Shown piece by piece: positions 15,895 to 23,576 of a stretch of 64,000 bases of DNA (its first letter is position 1; the number at the start of each line of letters is the position of its first letter). The notes under the pieces are model-generated. The model did no database searches, was not told where the DNA came from, and worked only from the letters and a program-made list of their open reading frames with translations. The stretch comes from Myxococcales bacterium (GTDB lineage: Bacteria; Myxococcota_A; Polyangia; Polyangiales; Polyangiaceae), in assembly GCA_004193285.1 (NCBI GenBank), contig SECP01000010.1:119086-183085 (forward strand). Reading direction: 5' to 3'. The position numbers were made by a program, and so were the translations under genes.

Positions 15895-17448
15895 TCACCA
15901 GCTGTTGGCGCAGCCGAATGGGTATGGCGAGCTGGAAGCGTTCATCCGATGCCCAATCTCGAGCTCCTGACCAGTGGTTCGCGACCTCAACACCAGATTG
16001 GCGCCGATCACCGTCGTATACACCTGACCGGCGCCGACCACCTCTGTCGCCTCCGGCGGGACTTCGTCGCTTACCCAGCCGCCGACGTACGGCTCAGGAC
16101 TTCCAGCCCCGCTGCTCGTGCGGTCGATCGTGATGGTGATTTGGTTGGTGGTGCCGGAGACGCTCACCTCTCCGCGGATCGGGTGCCGCGCAAGCAGGCC
16201 GTTTTCTGCCGGACCCGGATCGGCCGTGAGGTCGTGATCGAAGTAACGTTCCTCGCCCTTGATCGTTCCAACGCCATCGCAAATGGCGGGCCCATCGTGG
16301 GGACTGCTTAGATCAAAATCGGTTGCGAATAGCCTGTAGCACCACCGAGGCGAAGCCCGCAGCGGGAAACAACTGCCGTTTTGCTCGCCGAGCGGGAAAG
16401 CGGAAAGGGCACCCTTGATCTCAGAGCGCGTCGGCGGAAACAGAATTACGCTGCTAGCGATAGGGTACGGGGTGCCTGGTAACTTGCCGATGCTTAGCTC
16501 GGACGCGTTGCTCACACCGCTGGCGCTTTCCACGCGAAACTGGACGGTTCCGGGGAGAGCAGCGAAAGGTATACGCACAGCGAGCTCGGACTCGGAGCCT
16601 TGACGCCAGAGAAACTGAGTCGGATCACTGTCGCCTACCACCGCCGAATCGAGCAGCGCTCGCGTGACGATTCCCGGGCCACTGTTGCGAACAACGGCGA
16701 ACACGATCCCCCCCGGTGTCACTTCCTCTTCGGCGAGTGAGACGATGACCGGGATAGGGGGAAGGACCGAGACGTCAATTGCCCAAGTTCCGCAGGTCGT
16801 CGCGAGCTTCAGAATGTGCGAACCGCCGGGCAGATCTTCAGGGAGCTGGACTGCGATCGACGTGTCTGAGCTCGAGGACAGCATCAAGATCCGATCATCG
16901 ACGGTCACCGAAGCGTCGCCCAGATGTCGGCCTTCGACGACCGCCGGCTCACCGGCGATCAGCGGGGAGGTGATGTGCTCGATGTCTGGAGCGTTTGCAA
17001 CGATCTCAAGCGGGATGCTCGTGGAGGTCCCATTTTCGTTCTGGATTGCGACATCGCTGATTGCGTTGCACACCCCCGAGAGGAGAACCGAGCCAACATG
17101 GAACGCGAGCCGCGTGTCCGTAGCAAGGTCCGACTCAATGACCTGTCCATTCAACAATACTCTCGGCGCCGGCAGGAAGTGCGAGCCCGATGCCGTCACC
17201 ACTTCATCGGGGTGCACCATCATCCGGTCGAGCGAGCTCAGCGAGGGCGGATTCGCCTCAGGAAACAACTCGGAACCATTTGTGTTGGCGCCGCCGGCAC
17301 CGGCACTTTCGCCAGTCCCATCACCGCCCGCACTCAGATTCCCCGCACCCGCGGCATGCTCGGCGGCGCTAAGTTGTGCCGGATCCGAGCAGCCGAATAT
17401 CGCGGCAGCAAAGACCAGCATCCGGGTGCCGATGTGTCGATTCGACAT
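15895..17448 (-). CDS. Large lipoprotein with IPT/TIG-like beta domains, function unknown
   Basis: 517 residues. The N-terminus (RMLVFAAAIFGCSDP) is a probable lipoprotein signal with Cys20 as the lipid site, followed by a Gly/Ala/Ser-rich linker typical of myxobacterial surface lipoproteins. The rest is beta-rich, with repeated short Ig-like units (PPSLSSLDRMMVHPDEVVTA; APDIEHITSPLIAGEPAVVE; IPVIVSLAEEEVTPGGIVFA) reminiscent of IPT/TIG folds. The last 170 residues contain several Cys and no known motif. It is convergent with the TIR pair. Likely exposed at the outer membrane. Confidence 0.6.
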   Translation of the reverse strand: MSNRHIGTRMLVFAAAIFGCSDPAQLSAAEHAAGAGNLSAGGDGTGESAGAGGANTNGSELFPEANPPSLSSLDRMMVHPDEVVTASGSHFLPAPRVLLNGQVIESDLATDTRLAFHVGSVLLSGVCNAISDVAIQNENGTSTSIPLEIVANAPDIEHITSPLIAGEPAVVEGRHLGDASVTVDDRILMLSSSSDTSIAVQLPEDLPGGSHILKLATTCGTWAIDVSVLPPIPVIVSLAEEEVTPGGIVFAVVRNSGPGIVTRALLDSAVVGDSDPTQFLWRQGSESELAVRIPFAALPGTVQFRVESASGVSNASELSIGKLPGTPYPIASSVILFPPTRSEIKGALSAFPLGEQNGSCFPLRASPRWCYRLFATDFDLSSPHDGPAICDGVGTIKGEERYFDHDLTADPGPAENGLLARHPIRGEVSVSGTTNQITITIDRTSSGAGSPEPYVGGWVSDEVPPEATEVVGAGQVYTTVIGANLVLRSRTTGQELEIGHRMNASSSPYPFGCANSW

Positions 17449-17750
17449 GAGCGTCGTGGCGACGAACGCTACGCGACATCCAGCTCGCGGTAGATAGTCA
17501 TTTCTTTACGCTCGCTCCCGTGTCGCTGGCGCCCCAGCGCTCTCCATCCGGCACCTTGCCGGCCACAAGGATCTGCAGACGACCTCGGCTACATGCACCT
17601 GTCCAAGGGCCGAGACCCGAAGGGGCGATCGGACTACTCGAAACACCGATCACTGGCATGAGCGCGCACGGTGTTGGCGGCTGAGAGAACCCGCGTAATT
17701 TCGGCGCCCAGAATTGGCTATCGCCCGCGCTTTTCGGCGCCGGGCGCGGG

Positions 17751-18044
17751 CTAGCCGGGACGCTTGCTCTTGGCGCGGGCCTCGGACTTGGTGGCGGCGC
17801 GTTCTTTGGCCTCTTTGAGGCGATAGCTGTCGCCGGCGATGTCGATGATCTCGGCGCGGTGAAGGAGGCGATCGATAAGGGTGACCGTGCAGGCCGCGTG
17901 GGGGAAGACCTCGGACCATTCAGCGAACGGCTTGTTGGTGCTGAGCACGATGGAACGCGGACCGTCGTAGCGGCACGTGACGACCTCGTAAAGGAGGTCG
18001 GCATAGCGATTATCATAGGAGAGGTAGCCGACCTCGTCGATGTT
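17751..18044 (-). pseudogene. istB (IS21 helper ATPase) 5'-truncated relic
   Basis: Minus-strand translation from 18044 gives [20 protein letters not shown], then [20 protein letters not shown] and [20 protein letters not shown], ending at a stop at 17751. This is the C-terminal third to half of IstB including the Walker-B-like and sensor parts; the Walker A part is missing. The break is at about 18045, where sequence of a different ORF begins. The 300 bp below (17449-17750) hold no gene except a likely element end near 17694. Confidence 0.8.
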
Positions 18045-18504
18045 CCCACAACGCCAATCCCTCGAGCAGGGTTAGCAAGGCTCGCGGGTGTCTCGGCGAG
18101 AGCGGCAGCCTCGCCTTGAGCAAGTCTCGCCCGACTCGCTCGTCACTAACAGCAACGCGCCCGTCAGCGTGACTTGTAGAACCGCCTTCCAATTGCGCAT
18201 CAGTATTCTCCGTTGCGCAATCCATCGCGTGTCCGCCCTCTAACGTCGATGAGTGTTGCGTCACTTTCTCTGCCGGAAAGTTGCGCCGGTCACGCTGTCT
18301 CTGCATGCGCGCCGCGTGCAGGCGAGCACCCCGCGGCGTACGCTGAAACGACACGCTTGCAGCGCGAATCCGCTCCGTCCGGCTCGCCGCCGCGCACGCC
18401 CGCCCGCAGTACCGCTGACCGCGGTCGCAGCCCTCGCACACGAGCACCTGTTGCCCGCACTCGGGCCGCGCACAGCTATATATCCGATACCGCTCGTCGA
18501 CCAC
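18013..18504 (-). pseudogene. Cys-rich zinc-finger-like ORF fused into istB relic
   Basis: From GTG 18504 the frame encodes YRIYSCARPECGQQVLVCEG, CDRGQRYCGRAC and a basic SFQRTPRGARLHAARMQRQR segment. The four Cys pairs suggest a zinc-binding treble-clef. This type of small protein recurs in myxobacterial genomes in insertion-sequence contexts (recollection, not checked). Further on the frame reads [15 protein letters not shown] and then runs out of frame into the istB relic at 18045, ending at 18013. The end is therefore a junction artefact and the whole ORF probably a non-functional chimera. Confidence 0.45.
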
Positions 18505-18658
18505 CGGCGCCCCGCCCGCCGATTTCTGGACAAGCGCCGCGAAGCAGGCGATACGAATACTGTCGTCGCGCGACCACGCGGCGCCCTGAAAGCTCGGATT
18601 ACTACTCCGGGCTTTCTTCCTTATTGTGGCAGGCGCAGACCTTGTAACCGAGGTCAGC

Positions 18659-18742
18659 TCAGCTGGCCCAGATCGGCGCCGGATTCTGGCTGCCACGCGC
18701 GCTTTGCGCCACAATCACGCGCTTTCTGACAGCCGCCGACAT
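18659..18742 (-). pseudogene. Truncated RelE/ParE-type toxin start
   Basis: Starting at ATG 18742, 28 bp inside the end of the antitoxin gene, the frame reads 27 codons (MSAAVRKRVIVAQSARGSQN...) then stops. The KRVIVAQSAR stretch resembles the first beta strand and helix start of ParE/RelE toxins, which normally directly follow this antitoxin type. The rest of the toxin is missing. Evidence is short, so confidence is low. Confidence 0.35.
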
Positions 18743-18957
18743 CGAGCTATGAGTCGGTCGAAGACCTCATTGGCAGGCTTGCCCACGGATTGCCCCGTGC
18801 GTATCAGCTCCGCGCGCCGCGCGATTTCGGCTTCCCATTCCGCGGCAAGCTCGGCCACTGACTCCTGCGGAGCGATGGCATCGACCACAACGCGACGTTC
18901 CTCGTCGGACAGCTCGGCGGCAAGGGCAATTACCTGACGGACGGCTGCGCTCGACAT
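18715..18957 (-). CDS. Addiction-module antitoxin-like protein (80 aa)
   Basis: From ATG 18957 the protein has SDEERRVVVDAIAP, a helical centre and AAEWEAEIARRAELIRTGQS followed by a C-terminal helix. This is the layout of the short unstable antitoxins (Pfam Unstab_antitox type) that pair with RelE/ParE toxins. The frame is open upstream, but those 50 codons do not fit the family. The expected toxin downstream survives only as a 27-codon stub, so this antitoxin is an orphan. No clear Shine-Dalgarno is seen before 18957. Confidence 0.65.
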   Translation of the reverse strand: MSSAAVRQVIALAAELSDEERRVVVDAIAPQESVAELAAEWEAEIARRAELIRTGQSVGKPANEVFDRLIARCRRLSESA

Positions 18958-19057
18958 GACGCAGATACAGTAGCTCGAAACCTCGGCCTCGTCTCGCAGC
19001 CCCTGAGCCAGGAGCCGGGCGAAAAGCCTTCGATTCCCCACAATAGGTGCGCCCAAC

Positions 19058-19142
19058 TCAGGGAGCTGCCTGAGCTCCACTTGCACAAAAGACGGAACCC
19101 CAACCATCGATGGGGTTTTCAGTGGAGGCGCCGGGAATTGAA
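19058..19142. repeat. Duplicated ssrA 3' end (distal att-like copy)
   Basis: This stretch repeats the tmRNA 3' end plus the adjoining terminator and flank found at 19999-20086. The last 31 bp (19112-19142) are identical to 20056-20086 and include the last 20 nt of the tmRNA (T-arm and acceptor strand). Similarity continues outward through CACAAAAGACG and the palindrome TCAGGGAGCTGCCTGA, with a few mismatches, and stops abruptly at 19143. This is the expected distal attachment site of an element that integrated at the ssrA 3' end. Confidence 0.8.
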
Positions 19143-19252
19143 GACGGCGCGGGCGTCAGGCCATAATCCATCGTTCATTGCGTTTTGCGGGTGAGTGGCT
19201 CGCGACGAGGGTGCGCGTTTTGTCGCTCGGCGTCGCATTTCGTCGCCACGAC

Positions 19253-19268
19253 TCAGGGAGCTCCCTGA
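19253..19268. repeat. Perfect 16-bp palindrome TCAGGGAGCTCCCTGA
   Basis: Third copy of a palindrome that also lies at 19058-19073 (one mismatch) and at about 20000-20014, outside the terminators of the two ssrA 3'-end copies. This copy sits just after the broken doc gene. It may be a recombinase or repressor arm site of the small element, or a dispersed repeat. Confidence 0.5.
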
Positions 19269-19271
19269 CCA

Positions 19272-19668
19272 CTACGCTTGCGCTTCGTCGACCAGCGTCC
19301 GGAGCTGAGCGACGATCTGCGCCTTGTCGGCTCGCCCTTCAGCTGCGGCCACGTCAGCTCGTACAGTCGCTCGTCGTCGCGCTCAAGCGACACGCCGTTG
19401 ATGTCCAAGAACACCAGCGCGTGACCAATGCGGTGCGTTTGTTGCCGTCCAAGAAGGCGTGGTACTTCACGATATGAAAGAGGTAGGCCGCGGCCATCTC
19501 GAACAGATCCGCATGCAGCAACTCTCCAAAGGCCGTTGCACGCGCCTGCTCGACAGCTGACTCGAACAGTCCCCGATCGCGCACCCCGGCGATGCCGCCG
19601 AACTCATCGAGCTGGAGCGCGTGAATCTCGAGCACTTCCTCGACGTCCAGGAACTCGGGCGCGATCAT
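19272..19668 (-). pseudogene. doc: Doc/Fic-family toxin with two frameshifts
   Basis: The first 81 codons are an intact Doc N-terminus: FLDVEEVLEIHALQLDEFGG, GLFESAVEQ and the catalytic motif HAFLDGNKR (residues 70-78). Directly after KRTAL the frame breaks; ALVFLDINGVSLERDDERLY continues in another frame, and a second shift after YEL leads to DVAAAEGRADKAQIVAQLRT and the proper family end at 19272. Total length fits a normal Doc (about 125-130 aa). Doc phosphorylates EF-Tu to stop translation; here loss of the C-terminal helices should abolish this. The start overlaps the antitoxin stop by 4 bp. Confidence 0.8.
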
Positions 19669-19886
19669 TTGGCTAGTTTGGCTAGCGTCTTTGCGCGCTT
19701 GACCATCTTGGCGGCCGACGCGCGAACGCGGTCCTTCTTGTCACCTCGGACCGGGCGCAGCATGAGCACATCGCCATCCGTCGTGATCTCGAGGGGCGTG
19801 TTCTCGTCGATTTGGAGCGACTCCAGGATCGGCCGGTCCAGTATGACGCCCAAACTGTTTCCGATGCGGCTGAGCTTCTTGACCAT
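19665..19886 (-). CDS. AbrB/MazE-type antitoxin
   Basis: 73 residues with the swapped-hairpin AbrB fold: VKKLSRIGNSLGVILDRPIL, PLEITTDGDVLMLRP, and a basic C-terminal tail for toxin binding. ATG 19886 has GAAGG upstream. It overlaps the doc gene by 4 bp, as usual for antitoxin-first operons. It remains intact while the toxin is frameshifted. The palindrome CTTCGT-N4-ACGAAG directly upstream is a likely autorepression site. Confidence 0.82.
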   Translation of the reverse strand: MVKKLSRIGNSLGVILDRPILESLQIDENTPLEITTDGDVLMLRPVRGDKKDRVRASAAKMVKRAKTLAKLAK

Positions 19887-19893
19887 GGTGAGC

Positions 19894-19909
19894 CTTCGTT
19901 CTTACGAAG
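19894..19909. promoter_or_regulatory. Palindromic operator of the MazE-Doc locus
   Basis: CTTCGT (19894-19899), 4-nt spacer, ACGAAG (19904-19909), 8 bp upstream of the antitoxin start codon. Position and symmetry fit autorepression by an AbrB-fold antitoxin. It also overlaps the antitoxin's Shine-Dalgarno region. Confidence 0.55.
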
Positions 19910-19998
19910 TTACAACCCGTGTCGGAGGTCACGTCGATTCTCGGCCCCGATAGGACCCGGGCGGGGACGCAGCAATTTCCTCGCGAAAATGCGCCAAG

Positions 19999-20086
19999 CC
20001 AGGGAGCTCCCTGACCCCTCCACATGCACAAAAGACGAAAACCCCAACCGTCGTTGGGGTTTTCAGTGGAGGCGCCGGGAATTGAA
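19999..20086. repeat. ssrA-proximal att-like repeat
   Basis: Proximal partner of the repeat at 19058-19142. It covers the palindrome CAGGGAGCTCCCTG, CACAAAAGACG, the tmRNA terminator and the last 20 nt of tmRNA. The 0.9 kb between the two copies contains the MazE-Doc locus and no integrase, suggesting a collapsed or passenger element. Confidence 0.8.
20038..20063 (-). terminator. Intrinsic terminator of tmRNA
   Basis: AAAACCCCAAC (20038-20048), 4-nt loop, GTTGGGGTTTT (20053-20063): a perfect 11-bp stem flanked by an A/T tract, right behind the mature tmRNA 3' end at 20067. It is symmetrical and may work on both strands. Confidence 0.8.
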
Positions 20087-20408
20087 CCCGGGTCCGCGAG
20101 GCGTCCAATCAGCTTTCGTTCACGTGCGTAGCCGCTCTAACCCTTGCGGCGGGGTTTGGTAGATTCGGCTACCAGCCTATCTCCAGATTTTCTCGGCTCC
20201 GCCGCCCAGAGCATCGGCGGAACCCAGCTTTAGTAATGACGCCCTTCCGATACCAAAACTATCTCTCGGTTGGACGGCTTCACTGTTTCTTAGGCAGCGA
20301 GAGCGATTGCGTTGTCGTTCGCAATTGGTACGGCCCGATTTTGAAGAGGGTCGGGTGCCTCCACACGCAAACTGACCTTCAGTCCCCACGTCGAAACCGA
20401 TCGCCCCC
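20067..20408 (-). ncRNA. ssrA: Transfer-messenger RNA (tmRNA)
   Basis: Minus strand. The 5' end GGGGGCG at 20408 pairs with CGCCTCC near 20068-20074 (one G-U) to form the acceptor stem. TTTCGAC close to the 5' end is the tmRNA D-region signature, and GGGTTCAATTCCCGG-like T-arm sequence is at the 3' end. The tag reading frame begins GCGAACGACAACGC and encodes ANDNAIALAA followed by TAA, a normal proteolysis tag ending in ALAA/LAA-like residues. The discriminator A is encoded, CCA is not. About 342 nt, a usual size. It rescues stalled ribosomes and tags their products. Confidence 0.92.
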
Positions 20409-20492
20409 GAAGGGGTGTGGGTAGGCACCACCATAGCTACGGCTCGCGCAGGGTCAAGCCCCGTCATCCGTCATCGTACGCACGAGGGGAGC

Positions 20493-21620
20493 TCAGCGCG
20501 GCGCGCGCTTGAGCGCCTTCACGGCGTAGCCGACCTGGCGCGGGTAGGCGCTGTCGCCGAGGCCCTCCGGCCAGAGCACTTCGCGAGCGTGGAGGGCCCA
20601 GTTGGGGTCGTCCAGGAGGGGGCGGGCGAGCGCGACGAGGTCGGCGGAGCCGCCTTGAACGATGGCGTTGGCCAGCTCCGGATCGGTGATGCGGCCGACG
20701 GTCATGGTGGGGATGCCGACCTCACGCTTGATGCGCTGGGCGAAGGGGACCTGGTAGCCGTGCTGCTTGGGGTCCGGAATGGTGGCGATGGAGGGGGTGA
20801 CGCCGCCGGACGAGCAGTCGATGGCGTCCACACCGAGGGCCTTGAGCTCGTGGCCGAAGGCGACGCTGTCTTCCAGCGACCAGCCGCCTTCCGTGCCGTC
20901 TACCGCGGAAATGCGCACGAAGAGTGGACGCGCGGCGGGCCAAGCCGCGCGCACTTCTTGAATGAGCTCGAGCGGCCAGCGCATGCGCGCCTCGCGATCG
21001 CCGCCGTACTCGTCGGTGCGCTGGTTCGAGATGGGGGAGAGGAACTGCGTGAGGAGGTAGCCGTGAGCAGCGTGCACCTCCAGCACGTCGAAATCTGCGG
21101 CGAGGGCGCGCGCGGCGGAGGCGACGAAGCTGGCCTTGATTTCAGCCAAATCCGCCTTCGTTAGCTCGCGCGGCACGGGGAAGCCCTCGGTGAAGGGGAG
21201 CGCGCTGGGAGCTCGCGGGGTCCAGGTCTCGCCGTTGCGTGCTTGCTCGGCGCTGGCGGGCCCGCCGCCCAGCCACGGCGCGCGGGTGCTCGCTTTGCGG
21301 CCGGCGTGGGCGAGCTGCACGGCGGTGGCTGCGCCTTGCTCTTTCAAGAAGCGCACGATGCGTGTGAACGACGCCTGTTGCTCGTCGTTGTAGAGGCCGG
21401 TATCGGCGGCGCTGATGCGCCCTTCGGGCTCGACCGCGGTTGCTTCCGCGAAGACGAGGCCGGCGCCGCCCAGTGCGAATCGACCGAGGTGGACCAGGTG
21501 CCAGTCGTTGGGAACGCCGTGGTCCGCCGAGTACTGGCACATCGGTGAAACGACGACGCGATTCTTGAGCGTGAGCTCGCGAAGCTGAAGGGGCTGAAAC
21601 AGGGCGGGCGGCGTGGACAT
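20493..21620 (-). CDS. NADH:flavin oxidoreductase, Old Yellow Enzyme family (YqjM-like)
   Basis: 375-residue TIM barrel binding FMN. SPMCQYSAD near residue 25 carries the Cys and Tyr typical of the YqjM/XenA thermophilic-like class. QLAHAGRKAS and HAAHGYLLTQFLSPISNQRT provide the substrate-binding His pair and the Tyr proton donor region; DEYGGDREARMRWPLE and ALARPLLDDPNWALHA close the barrel with the FMN phosphate site. It reduces activated C=C bonds with NAD(P)H and is cytosolic. Length is normal. It is a single gene after ssrA, with no pathway partner. Confidence 0.9.
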   Translation of the reverse strand: MSTPPALFQPLQLRELTLKNRVVVSPMCQYSADHGVPNDWHLVHLGRFALGGAGLVFAEATAVEPEGRISAADTGLYNDEQQASFTRIVRFLKEQGAATAVQLAHAGRKASTRAPWLGGGPASAEQARNGETWTPRAPSALPFTEGFPVPRELTKADLAEIKASFVASAARALAADFDVLEVHAAHGYLLTQFLSPISNQRTDEYGGDREARMRWPLELIQEVRAAWPAARPLFVRISAVDGTEGGWSLEDSVAFGHELKALGVDAIDCSSGGVTPSIATIPDPKQHGYQVPFAQRIKREVGIPTMTVGRITDPELANAIVQGGSADLVALARPLLDDPNWALHAREVLWPEGLGDSAYPRQVGYAVKALKRAPR

Positions 21621-21642
21621 CGCTCCGCGGTTTTAGCAGCTC

Positions 21643-22683
21643 CTACTGCTTCACGAAGGTCACCGGGACCGCGATCACCGCTTTGCCTCCTTCTGGCGGC
21701 ACAAACACCGTGCTCGAAGCGCGCTTCAACACGCAGTCCACGACGCCGGCCGGGAGCCCGAGGCTTTTGATGCGGGCGCTCGTGACGTGGCCGTTCGGGC
21801 CGACCTGGATCGTCAGCCGAAGCCGGCCCTGGAGGTACCAGTCGTCGTTCAGCGCCGCCTGGTAACAGGCTCGAAAATCCGCGCGCATCGCCCCCACTTT
21901 CGAGGCCACGTCCGAGAGCTGGCCCGAAGTGGGCGGAGGGCTCGGCGCGGGAGCGGGTGGAGCGGAGGGCGATGGTGCGAGAGCGGGCGCGGGCGCGGGC
22001 GGAACGTGAGCGGGGGGGCGAAAGCTGCCGTGGTCGACGATCGCGATCGGCGCTGGTTCCGGCTCGATGGCAGCGGTGGATAGGCTTCGCTCTTCGCCGT
22101 ACGTCGCCATGAGGCGATCCGCCTCTTCCGTTCGGCCGAGCACCGCGTAGCTGATGGCGAGGTGCGCCAAGACGGCCGGAGCGCGCTCTGCAACCGGGCG
22201 CTGACGAGTCGTGACGGCGAGCGCTTGCTCCAGGACGAGCGCGGCGGGCGCGTGCTGCGCGAGCGCTTGGTACGTAGCGGCGAGACGAAGTTGCGCCTCG
22301 ACCAGGGTTTCGGCGAGCTCCGGCTCGTGGCGGGTTGCTGCCTCCACCTCTGCTTGAAGGGCCGGCACGGCGCGCTCGCGCGCTCCTTCGTCCAGGAAGG
22401 AGTCCGCCAATACCCTTTGCAGCTGACAGAGCTGGCGGTCGTGCTCCAGTGATCCGGGCGTGAGCAGCGGCAGCGCTTCGCTCAGGAGCGCGCGCGCCTG
22501 CGCCGCTCGGTGCTGCTCGACCAGCGTGCCCGCGCGGACCGTCAGGTCATGCGCGCGCGCGAGCTGCAACTCCCTGCTCGCGCGTGGGGATGCGACGGCC
22601 GGGCGCGCGCTAGGCGTCTGCTTCGCCGCGCAACCCAGACCGCCCACGAAGACCGCTAGGCTCACCCACGTCCAACCCTGCAT
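21643..22683 (-). CDS. Lipoprotein with AgmX/PglI-type C-terminal domain
   Basis: 346 residues. The N-terminus WVSLAVFVGGLGCAA is a lipoprotein signal (Cys18). Residues 40-205 are helical and TPR-like. A Pro/Ala/Ser linker (about 220-255) leads to the C-terminal TonB-like domain seen in myxobacterial AgmX/PglI proteins: ADFRACYQAALNDDWYLQGR, LTIQVGPNGHVTSARI and a final VIAVPVTFVKQ. In this group the domain often ends with a single Cys pair, here CYQ and DCVLKRA. Probably an envelope protein linked to gliding or envelope complexes; no partner is adjacent. Confidence 0.72.
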   Translation of the reverse strand: MQGWTWVSLAVFVGGLGCAAKQTPSARPAVASPRASRELQLARAHDLTVRAGTLVEQHRAAQARALLSEALPLLTPGSLEHDRQLCQLQRVLADSFLDEGARERAVPALQAEVEAATRHEPELAETLVEAQLRLAATYQALAQHAPAALVLEQALAVTTRQRPVAERAPAVLAHLAISYAVLGRTEEADRLMATYGEERSLSTAAIEPEPAPIAIVDHGSFRPPAHVPPAPAPALAPSPSAPPAPAPSPPPTSGQLSDVASKVGAMRADFRACYQAALNDDWYLQGRLRLTIQVGPNGHVTSARIKSLGLPAGVVDCVLKRASSTVFVPPEGGKAVIAVPVTFVKQ

Positions 22684-22697
22684 GCCAGCAGGCTAAC

Positions 22698-23576
22698 TCA
22701 CTCGCTCGCCCAGCGGTAACGCAGGCCAAGCTCGGTAGAGTCGCCGCCCTTCAGGCCAATGCGATCCGGGCTCACCACCGTGAAGACGAAGCTTCCGCGA
22801 ACTTCCACGCGGCGCGAGAGCTTCATCGTCAGGACCGGGCCGACGCGCACGGTCCGCGAGTCCTCTCGACCGGGAACGTCCAGCAGATCAACGGCAGGAC
22901 CGATGGAATGCTGCCCTCGCGAGCCGAACACGTAGCCGTAAGCGATGCGGGAGCGCCAGACCCAAGGCGGGTCCACGATGACGTGCAGCGTCTCCTCGAA
23001 GACGTAGCGGCCGTCCGGAACGCCGGTGACGTAGGAGACGCTACCGCGAACCAGCAACCGGCCCGGGCCCAAGTTGAAGCTCAAATCGAGCTCACTCTCC
23101 CACGTGAGAGTTTTGGCCTTATCGCTGACCTTGCGCTCGAAATCGATGCGGTCGTAGCTCCCTTGCGGCACCAGGAACGTGTGCTCGAAGGACGAGAAGT
23201 AGCGACCGCCGATGCGCCAGTCCACGTGCGGGATTTCGACGCGAAAGCCGCCGTAGGCGCCCAAGCCGCTCGTCTGCGCGATGGGGTTCGCGTCCACGCC
23301 CAGCCACTGCGTGAACGGGCGACCGTACCCGAGCGACAGCCGCGGCCGAATGTAGACGAAGCCAAAATCCACCGTCGTGGCCGCGAAGGCGCGGGGCGGC
23401 AACGCGCCCCAAGACCGCGCCATCTTCGGGTCGATGAGCGCGTCTTCGGAAGTGGGGAGGACACCGAGCGGCGCCTCCGCGTCGGGGAATTTGTCGCCCA
23501 CCGGCTCCGCTGCCCAGACCGGCGGCGCCGCGCAAAGGAGTGACAGGAGCAGGCAGTAAGGAGACCGGCGCGCCAT
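22698..23576 (-). CDS. Predicted outer-membrane beta-barrel protein
   Basis: 292 residues with a signal peptide (SPYCLLLSLLCAAPPVWAAE). The mature part shows alternating hydrophobic strands with aromatic girdles (FGFVYIRPRLSLGYG; GPGRLLVRGSVSYVTG; LGLRYRWASE at the end), typical of an outer-membrane barrel. No specific family recognised. Its ATG overlaps the stop of the upstream PAP2 gene by one base (TGATG), so the two are co-translated; it may help place the phosphatase product or be part of a lipid-remodelling pair. Confidence 0.6.
   Translation of the reverse strand: MARRSPYCLLLSLLCAAPPVWAAEPVGDKFPDAEAPLGVLPTSEDALIDPKMARSWGALPPRAFAATTVDFGFVYIRPRLSLGYGRPFTQWLGVDANPIAQTSGLGAYGGFRVEIPHVDWRIGGRYFSSFEHTFLVPQGSYDRIDFERKVSDKAKTLTWESELDLSFNLGPGRLLVRGSVSYVTGVPDGRYVFEETLHVIVDPPWVWRSRIAYGYVFGSRGQHSIGPAVDLLDVPGREDSRTVRVGPVLTMKLSRRVEVRGSFVFTVVSPDRIGLKGGDSTELGLRYRWASE

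Noticed and set aside
8100..20100. Prophage
   Set aside because: No phage structural, replication or integrase genes are visible; IS relics, TA remnants and an ssrA-type att duplication explain the mobile signs.
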